Positions 6,338-11,392 of a DNA stretch of 11,392 nt are shown in pieces. Within the stretch, counting starts at the first letter, position 1. Each line of letters starts with the position of its first letter. The notes beneath the pieces were generated by a model. That model did no database searches, was not told the origin of the DNA, and saw nothing but the letters and a program-made list of their open reading frames with translations. The position numbers and the translations under genes are program-made. Source of the DNA: Clostridiales bacterium (GTDB lineage Bacteria > Bacillota > Clostridia > Christensenellales > Pumilibacteraceae); assembly GCA_029069015.1 (NCBI GenBank), contig JAIEBL010000290.1, positions 1 through 11,392 on the forward strand. Direction: 5' to 3'.

Positions 6338-6368
6338 AAAAGCGTCCGCGAGATAAGCGGGCGCTTTT
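6338..6368 (+). terminator. intrinsic terminator of padR operon
   Basis: AAAAGCGTCCGC (6338-6349) and GCGGGCGCTTTT (6357-6368) pair along their full 12 bp with one G-U, around a 7-nt loop. The T tract is short (four), so termination may be partial. The A-rich left arm makes the element potentially bidirectional. Confidence 0.75.
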
Positions 6369-6389
6369 GAAATAGGGAACGCCAAGCTC

Positions 6390-6418
6390 TTGCAAAATGC
6401 AAAGAAATGGTGTAAAAT
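6390..6418 (+). promoter_or_regulatory. sigma-A promoter of STAND operon
   Basis: TTGCAA (6390-6395) and TAAAAT (6413-6418) are spaced by 17 bp, 37 bp before the ATG of the ATPase gene. Matches to consensus are four and five of six. No dyad or repeat overlaps it, so constitutive expression is plausible. Confidence 0.75.
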
Positions 6419-6454
6419 GTAAATGTAAAAAACGATACGAGGGACGCAGAGAGT

Positions 6455-8821
6455 ATGTTACAGAGTAAGTTTGCCAAAAAGAATCTCAATTTCAAAGCGC
6501 AAAAATTGTTTACCGACAGAATGCAGCCGCGAGACGTGTTTTCGCAAAGTATTGCCGCCTTCGATGCAAAGCCGCGCGAAATTATCAACTTTTACGGCAA
6601 GGGCGGCGTAGGGAAGACGACGCTTATGCGCAATCTGATCAAAGAATCGGGTGATACGTACGCTCCCTATAAAAAGACGGAAATACGCAATATTTTTATC
6701 AGTCTGGATGCATTCGAGTACGCCAATCCCGTCAATATTCTTACCGCCATCCGCGCAGGGATTCACGGCGACTGCTCGCTGTTCGACTATGCCATGACCC
6801 AGTACTACGCCAAGGCGAGAATGACGATCGACGAGATCAAAAAGAAGAACAAATTCCTTTCCGATTCCATGGTCGGCATGCTCAACGAAGCCGTGTCGCT
6901 TGCAACGGCGTCGGCGTGCATTCCCGTTTCGTTTATCAGTAAGATTTTTTCGCTCATCAAGGATGCGAGAATCAAGAGTAAGTACCGCGAAGAAATTGCC
7001 GAAATGGCAACGCTCAGCGAGTTCGATTTGTTCGAGCGTTTGCCGTACTACCTTGGGATCTGCATCAACCTCGCGCTAACGAAGAACGTGCAGCACGTGC
7101 TTTTTCTCGACTCCTACGAAAGCCTGCTCAACCGTACAGTGCGCGGAACGCCCTCGGTGCAACAGGAAGAATGGCTGCAAGAATTCTTTCTCTCTTGCGA
7201 AAAAATACGCATCGTCGTTGCCTCGCGCGACCGTATGCGTTGGGATAAGCAGGATGCGGAATGGGCGGAATTTTTCAATCCGCACCGCTTAAACGACCTT
7301 TCCGAAGAGGACAGTCGGTGGTTTTTGGAACACGTTCCCGTGGAAGAGAAAGAGGTGATCGACGCCATCGTCAGCCGTACGGAAGGCGTGCCGCTTTACC
7401 TCGATATGTGCGTGGACATCTACGAATCGTGCAAAAACGACGGCAAGCCCTTCGACCCCGAGTTCGTGCAGAACGGCGAAGCGATCATCGACCGCTATAT
7501 GCGTCACCTCTCGTCGCACGACCGCTATGCCGTTAAGGTGATCAGCGTGCCGCGCTGTTTCGCACTGCCCTTTGCCATCGAACTTTTAAAACGCCAAAAT
7601 CTCGTTTATACGGCGGACGAACTCGTCGAACTGCTCGAAAAATCGGTGTTCCTGCCCATAACGGAAGACGCCAAGATCTACAAGGTAGACGAGAGTATCC
7701 GTCACCATCTCATGTCGATCATGGACGACGAACAGAAGTGCGGCGTTTTTAAAGATATTCTCGACTATATGGCGGAGGAAAAGGGCGCGGTCGTTTATGC
7801 GTATTTCGGCTCGGCGCTCGATTCTCTGATCGAAAATCCCTATTGCTTCGATAAGCTTTTCGATTCCGTCTTTGCGTTGACCGAGTTTTACGCCAACGCG
7901 GGATATTGGCGCGAACTGAACGAAATTTTAGGGAAGCACATCGATGCCGAAAATCCACGTTTGCGTGCACTCGCGGTTACGGTACGGATCATATACGAGC
8001 GTCGGAGCGGCAGTATGCGCGCGGCGCTGGAATTTATCGAGCAGCATCCCGTCGATTTTTCCGCTATCGGGCATTGGGCGTTTTTGTACCGCTATCTGTG
8101 CATTCAGGTGCGCCACCTTTTGGGGCACTACGACGAATGTATCGTCGCGTATAAAGAGCTCTTAGGCGAGATGAATCTCGTGCGGCACGATCTGCCCGCC
8201 CACGTCTATAATATCGTGGCGCTCAAATACGCGGACTTGCTCTTTTTAAGAGGGGACTTCGAGCAGTCGTTGCGCCTTACGGAAGACATGCTCGCGCTGA
8301 CCGATTTACCCATTGACGACCGCTTGGAACTCATTCGCCTGAAAGGGCATAACTACCGCTTCCGCAGAATGAGCAAAGAGGCGGAAACGATCTATCTTTC
8401 GGCGTTGCATCTTACCGAAGAGCACGGCATGATCAACCACCGCGGAAAGCTCTATACGAATCTGACCGAAACGCTCTGCACGGCAAACCCCGCGCAAGCC
8501 ATCGAATGGTATAAAAAGTCCGTCGAGGAAAACGGGCGCTTGGATAACTATATCGAGCTCGGGAAAACATATGCCGCGGGGGCTGCGGCGTACAGTGCGG
8601 CGGGCGACGCGGAGCAGGGAATCGCGCTCGGTAAAAAGGCGTTGGAAACGGCGGAAAAGACGCAGTACTATTCCGGGAAGGCTTTTGCGCTTGCCGCGCT
8701 GGTGTTTGCGTACCGATGCGCTGGACGCAGCGAGGAGAGCAAACGCTCCATGCAAGAGCTCAACGCACTTTTGAAACAACTCAACGTCTATCTCTATATT
8801 GCGGATTGGTTCCATGCATAA
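6455..8821 (+). CDS. STAND-type P-loop ATPase with TPR-like C-terminus
   Basis: This 788-residue protein starts at ATG 6455. Residues 1-45 are a short lead-in ending FTDRMQPRDVFSQSIAAF, of the kind that precedes NB-ARC-like ATPase cores. The core shows a Walker A, GKGGVGKTT (48-56), and a Walker B strand, VLFLDSYE (215-222, Asp219). It also has a sensor-like strand, IVVASRDR (253-260), and a GLPL-like turn, EGVPLYL (310-316). These occur in the order expected of STAND NTPases, which use ATP binding and oligomerisation to switch signalling. Residues about 375-450 look like a winged-helix or arm region. About 490-785 are helical hairpins with TPR character (for example AAAYSAAGDAEQGIALGKKALETAE). 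No N-terminal effector domain and no terminal DNA-binding domain is visible. The next two genes are in the same operon, and the first overlaps by 8 nt. It could be an immune sensor or a regulatory scaffold; sequence does not decide. Confidence 0.85.
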   Translation: MLQSKFAKKNLNFKAQKLFTDRMQPRDVFSQSIAAFDAKPREIINFYGKGGVGKTTLMRNLIKESGDTYAPYKKTEIRNIFISLDAFEYANPVNILTAIRAGIHGDCSLFDYAMTQYYAKARMTIDEIKKKNKFLSDSMVGMLNEAVSLATASACIPVSFISKIFSLIKDARIKSKYREEIAEMATLSEFDLFERLPYYLGICINLALTKNVQHVLFLDSYESLLNRTVRGTPSVQQEEWLQEFFLSCEKIRIVVASRDRMRWDKQDAEWAEFFNPHRLNDLSEEDSRWFLEHVPVEEKEVIDAIVSRTEGVPLYLDMCVDIYESCKNDGKPFDPEFVQNGEAIIDRYMRHLSSHDRYAVKVISVPRCFALPFAIELLKRQNLVYTADELVELLEKSVFLPITEDAKIYKVDESIRHHLMSIMDDEQKCGVFKDILDYMAEEKGAVVYAYFGSALDSLIENPYCFDKLFDSVFALTEFYANAGYWRELNEILGKHIDAENPRLRALAVTVRIIYERRSGSMRAALEFIEQHPVDFSAIGHWAFLYRYLCIQVRHLLGHYDECIVAYKELLGEMNLVRHDLPAHVYNIVALKYADLLFLRGDFEQSLRLTEDMLALTDLPIDDRLELIRLKGHNYRFRRMSKEAETIYLSALHLTEEHGMINHRGKLYTNLTETLCTANPAQAIEWYKKSVEENGRLDNYIELGKTYAAGAAAYSAAGDAEQGIALGKKALETAEKTQYYSGKAFALAALVFAYRCAGRSEESKRSMQELNALLKQLNVYLYIADWFHA

Positions 8822-9752
8822 TATAAAGCTCGGGGTCGTGGGACTGGGGACGATTTCCGCCGTTTATTGGAAGAGCTTGGCGCTTGCGGGCGGCTTTACC
8901 GTTTCTGCCGTATGCGACCGTGACGAAGACAAGCTCCGTGCGTATAAAGGCGAGGGCGTAGCGCGCTACACCTCTTACGCGGCGCTTGCAAAGGACGACG
9001 GCGTGGATTGCGTGTTGATTGCGCTACCGCCGTCCATGCACGAAGAGGCTGCGCTTTGTTGTATGCGGGCGGGCAAAAGCGTGTTGCTTGAAAAGCCTGC
9101 GTGCGACGGCTACGAGCAAACGGAAAAGCTCTATGATGTTGCCGCAAAGACGGGCGTATTGCTCAGGACGGCATACCATGCGGCGCACGGCGCGGAAACG
9201 GAGTGGTATCTTTCCCACAGGGAAGAAATAGGCGCACGCTACGGCCTTGGCAATCTGATAGCGGCAAAGTGTTATTTTGTCGATCCGTACCTTGCTGGCG
9301 GTAGCGTCATCGAGAGCAAAAAGGCGCTCGGCGGGAGTTGGACGGATAGCGGCGTCAACGCATTGAGCGTACTTGCTCGGCTCGTTTCGTTGCCTGAATT
9401 TAGCCTATGCGAGCAGGAAAGCAAGCATATAGACGATACAGACGTATGGACGCATAAGACGTTTCGCGCGGCGGGCGTGGACGCGGAAATCGTTACCGAT
9501 TGGACGAGCGGACTGAACAAAAAGAGAACGGAACTTCTGTTCGATAGCGGCGCGAAGATCGTACTCGATCACAGTGCACAAAGCGTTGTGCTTTGCGCGG
9601 ATGCGCGCGAAACGCAGCTGTTCGTTTACGAACGGGAAGAGCGGTTGACTGCGCAATATACCGCCGTTTTTCGGGATTACCACCGCGCATATATGCGCAA
9701 AGAATGGGACAAAGAAAAAACGCTTTGTATACAGAAGAAACTGTACGAGTAA
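8814..9752 (+). CDS. Gfo/Idh/MocA family NAD(P)-dependent oxidoreductase
   Basis: This 312-residue protein starts at ATG 8814, which overlaps the stop of the ATPase gene (ATGCATAA) and implies translational coupling. An in-frame TTG 15 bp upstream is less likely. Residues 1-120 are the Rossmann domain: LGVVGLGTIS (6-15) binds the dinucleotide, and CDRDEDKL follows the second strand. LLEKPACD carries the family's E-K-P motif (Glu93, Lys94, Pro95). The C-terminal domain has GGSWTDSGVNALSV, corresponding to the usual G-G-x-x-x-D-x-G-x-H: Asp178 and Gly180 are kept, but the His position is Asn182. Family members oxidise or reduce sugars, inositols and related polyols; the substrate cannot be predicted. 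The altered His suggests a divergent subfamily. Its link to the ATPase is unexplained. Confidence 0.88.
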   Translation: MHNIKLGVVGLGTISAVYWKSLALAGGFTVSAVCDRDEDKLRAYKGEGVARYTSYAALAKDDGVDCVLIALPPSMHEEAALCCMRAGKSVLLEKPACDGYEQTEKLYDVAAKTGVLLRTAYHAAHGAETEWYLSHREEIGARYGLGNLIAAKCYFVDPYLAGGSVIESKKALGGSWTDSGVNALSVLARLVSLPEFSLCEQESKHIDDTDVWTHKTFRAAGVDAEIVTDWTSGLNKKRTELLFDSGAKIVLDHSAQSVVLCADARETQLFVYEREERLTAQYTAVFRDYHRAYMRKEWDKEKTLCIQKKLYE

Positions 9753-9783
9753 AAATAAAAAATGCAAGTGGAAGGATAACGAT

Positions 9784-10659
9784 ATGAAAGTAGGCGTAAT
9801 AGACGTAGGCGGCGGATTCCGCGGGATATATGCAACAGGCGTTCTGGACTATTGTCAGGATGCTCAAATCGAGTTCGATTTGGCGCTTGCCATCTCGGCG
9901 GGGAGCGCAAACCTTGCGTCCTTTCTTGCGCGTCAGAAGGGGCGCAACCATAGGTTTTATACCAATTACGCGTTTCGGAAAAAGTATGCGAGCCTTCGGA
10001 ATTTCATTTTCAAAGGGTCGTTTATCGATATGAACTACGTATTCAATACGCTCTCTGACCACGACGGCGAAGACCCGCTCGACTATCCGACGCTGCGTGA
10101 TAATCCCGCCGAGTTTGTGATCGTTGCGACCGACGCCGTGACGGGGGAAGCGAAATACTTCGATAAGAGCGATCTGGCGCAAGACAGCTACGAACCCATG
10201 AAGGCGTCGTCGTCCATTCCGTTCGTAAATAAACCGTATTTTATTGACGGCAAACCGTACTACGACGGTGCGCTCGGCAATCCCGTGCCCGTTCAAAAAG
10301 CGTTTGAAATGGGTTGCGACCTCGTGGTGCTGATCCTGACGAAACCCGAAGACAAGCCACGCGAGGTGGGAAGCGACGCAAAGATAGCCAAGCGCATTCA
10401 GAAGAAATTCCCCAATTCCGCAGAGCAACTCCGACGGCGCGCCGAGCACTACAACGCGGGCGTGGCGCTCGCGCAGGAATATGCGCGGCAGGGTAAGCTG
10501 CTCATCGTGTCGCCCGACGACACCTGCGGCGTGGATACCCTCCATAAGAGTAAAGAAACCCTACAACGGCTTTATGAAAAGGGGTACGCCGACGGCGAGA
10601 AAATCAAGGCATTTTTAGCCGACAAGGCGTATTGTAAACCCACCGGCAAACCAAAATAG
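9784..10659 (+). CDS. patatin-like phospholipase family protein
   Basis: This 291-residue protein starts at ATG 9784 with GGAAGG (9770-9775) 8 bp upstream, 31 bp after the oxidoreductase, so it belongs to the same operon. The patatin fold signatures are present: the oxyanion loop GGGFRG (9-14), the nucleophile elbow AISAG with Ser38, and the catalytic Asp in YYDGALGNPVP (Asp161). The Ser/Asp dyad is therefore complete. The elbow begins with Ala in place of the first Gly of G-x-S-x-G. Length and layout resemble cytoplasmic bacterial patatins of the YjjU type, which have predicted lipid acyl hydrolase activity. There is no signal peptide or membrane segment. The last 40 residues are helical and basic. 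Patatins also act as membrane-damaging effectors in some antiphage systems; the operon context makes that worth testing but does not show it. Confidence 0.9.
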   Translation: MKVGVIDVGGGFRGIYATGVLDYCQDAQIEFDLALAISAGSANLASFLARQKGRNHRFYTNYAFRKKYASLRNFIFKGSFIDMNYVFNTLSDHDGEDPLDYPTLRDNPAEFVIVATDAVTGEAKYFDKSDLAQDSYEPMKASSSIPFVNKPYFIDGKPYYDGALGNPVPVQKAFEMGCDLVVLILTKPEDKPREVGSDAKIAKRIQKKFPNSAEQLRRRAEHYNAGVALAQEYARQGKLLIVSPDDTCGVDTLHKSKETLQRLYEKGYADGEKIKAFLADKAYCKPTGKPK

Positions 10660-10662
10660 GTG

Positions 10663-10716
10663 AAAACGCGCTTCGTTTGGTCGCAAAGACCGCGAAAGCG
10701 CGTTTTGTCTTTTTTT
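10663..10716 (+). terminator. intrinsic terminator after patatin gene
   Basis: AAAACGCGC (10663-10671) pairs perfectly with GCGCGTTTT (10698-10706). TTCG/CGAA extends the stem past a one-base bulge, and an inner GGTC/GACC hairpin tops it. Seven T follow at 10710-10716. This branched, strong terminator closes the STAND operon. Confidence 0.85.
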
Positions 10717-10735
10717 CGCAAAACGTAAAATAGCC

Positions 10736-10764
10736 TTGCCAAAAGCGCATAAGTATGATATTAT
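10736..10764 (+). promoter_or_regulatory. sigma-A promoter of GH3-like gene
   Basis: TTGCCA (10736-10741) and TATTAT (10759-10764) are 17 bp apart. They lie just after the upstream terminator and about 95 bp before the ATG of the last gene. The transcript leader contains no riboswitch I recognise. Confidence 0.65.
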
Positions 10765-10815
10765 ATATGATTATAGGTGTAAGCTACCCATTTTGCCCCT
10801 TGGCGTTTCAGGCTA

Positions 10816-10866
10816 ATGGTGCGTAAAAGGGTGAAAGCATGCGGAGTCGGAAAGGTATATGATTAA
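10816..10866 (+). other. possible 16-codon leader ORF overlapping GH3-like start
   Basis: ATG 10816 opens a 16-codon frame (MVRKRVKACGVGKVYD) whose TAA at 10864-10866 falls just inside the next gene, so the two overlap by 8 nt. It could couple translation to the downstream start. There is no good ribosome binding site and the frame may be chance. Confidence 0.15.
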
Positions 10867-11392
10867 AAACGAGCGCTTGATTTCCACAATGACGTTGAAG
10901 GAACGGATCCGATTGATCGCGGGATTCGATACCTTTAAGAGCAGTTCGCTCAATACGTTTGAATTTCCGATCATCTCCTTAGAGAGCGATCCGCTTTTTA
11001 AGGCAGGTGTTTTTGCCACGCGCTTTCCCTCCGAGCGTGCGCTTGCGGCGGCGTTCGATTCGTCTGTTGTCCATAAAGTGTACCGGGCGCTGGGCGAGGA
11101 AGCCAACGCATGCGTACCGTACGCCTATTACAACGTTTCCAACCGCTTTGAAAAAACGTCCGTTTCGAGCGAGCCGCACGTAGCTTCGTCCTACCTTCGC
11201 GATAAGGTGGGCGGGTTGCTCTACGCAGGCACGTTCGTCAATTTCGATAACGAAGCGAGCGCGGATGACGCGCCTGCCGTCAAAGACACGACGGAGCGCA
11301 TGACCGACGGCATCCTCGACGGCAAGCTGCCGTCTTCAACATTACTGCACGGGGACGCGGAAGAAATGCGCACGGGTGAGGGACTGCTGTAC
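10859..11392 (+). CDS. divergent glycoside hydrolase family 3-like protein (3' partial)
   Basis: This gene runs open from ATG 10859 off the right edge; 178 residues are visible. GGAAAGG lies just before the start, at short spacing. MTLKERIRLIAG resembles the first helix of family 3 beta-glycosidases. The stretch FPSERALAAAFDSSVVHKVYRALGEEA (56-82), here split as FPSERALAAAFDSS and VVHKVYRALGEEA, follows the family's F-P-s-a-x-A-L-A-A-t-f-D pattern closely. After this the family landmarks are eroded: G-R-N-x-E becomes NRFEK (95-99), S-E-D-P becomes SSEP (103-106), and the K-H-F substrate block is replaced by VNF. The usual segment between the first helix and FPS is also shortened. The nucleophile Asp would lie beyond the window. 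The protein may therefore be a non-catalytic or repurposed homologue, or may act on an unusual glycoside. There is no signal peptide, so it would be cytoplasmic. It has its own promoter. Confidence 0.6.
   Translation, partial: MIKNERLISTMTLKERIRLIAGFDTFKSSSLNTFEFPIISLESDPLFKAGVFATRFPSERALAAAFDSSVVHKVYRALGEEANACVPYAYYNVSNRFEKTSVSSEPHVASSYLRDKVGGLLYAGTFVNFDNEASADDAPAVKDTTERMTDGILDGKLPSSTLLHGDAEEMRTGEGLLY

Noticed and set aside
9493..10545. 350-codon reverse-strand open frame opposite the oxidoreductase and patatin genes
   Set aside because: Both genes on the + strand have full catalytic motifs and good starts. The reverse frame shows no motif, is Arg/His/Phe-rich, and spans two unrelated genes, which marks it as a shadow.
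10765..10858. Riboswitch in the leader of the GH3-like gene
   Set aside because: No consensus of a known class is visible, and there is no terminator or sequestering hairpin before the start.

Overview
The window looks like a chromosomal stretch from a Bacillota bacterium, most likely an uncultured gut-type Clostridia lineage. This rests on strong AAGGAGG-type ribosome binding sites, a PadR/DUF1700/DUF4097 operon typical of Bacillota, a short DeoR/YobV-like helix-turn-helix regulator of clostridial type, and consensus sigma-A promoters. The lineage is an inference; there is no rRNA or other phylogenetic marker. All genes found are on the + strand.

Layout. (1) 1-2929: a four-gene operon cut by the left edge. 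It holds the C-terminal two thirds or so of a DUF2589 protein, a second smaller DUF2589-like paralogue, a helical orphan starting on the base after the preceding stop, and a 252-residue orphan. A strong intrinsic terminator (2963-3001) closes it. (2) 3059-4194: a solitary short HTH regulator and a beta-carbonic anhydrase locus. The carbonic anhydrase is interrupted by one in-frame TGA exactly where the catalytic Arg of the CxDxR motif should be. (3) 4230-6368: a self-contained PadR - DUF1700 - DUF4097 operon, with a promoter, a perfect inverted repeat over the -10 that is probably the PadR operator, and a terminator. (4) 6390-10716: a three-gene operon with a near-consensus promoter and a terminator, encoding a STAND-type ATPase with a TPR-like C-terminus, a Gfo/Idh/MocA oxidoreductase (8-nt overlap) and a patatin-like phospholipase. 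(5) 10736 to the end: a promoter and the N-terminal part of a divergent glycoside hydrolase family 3-like protein, cut by the right edge.

How they work together. The PadR operon fits the known arrangement in which PadR controls a membrane HAAS (DUF1700) protein and an anchored, surface-exposed DUF4097 solenoid, as in envelope-stress responses. The STAND/oxidoreductase/patatin operon pairs a signal-integrating NTPase that lacks its own effector domain with a possible lipase. This recalls modular sensor/effector immune systems, but the patatin and the oxidoreductase also resemble housekeeping families, so that role is only a hypothesis. The DUF2589 cluster is the least understood part: tandem DUF2589 paralogues with two unrecognised partners. 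No tRNA, rRNA, CRISPR array, insertion sequence or integrase was seen.
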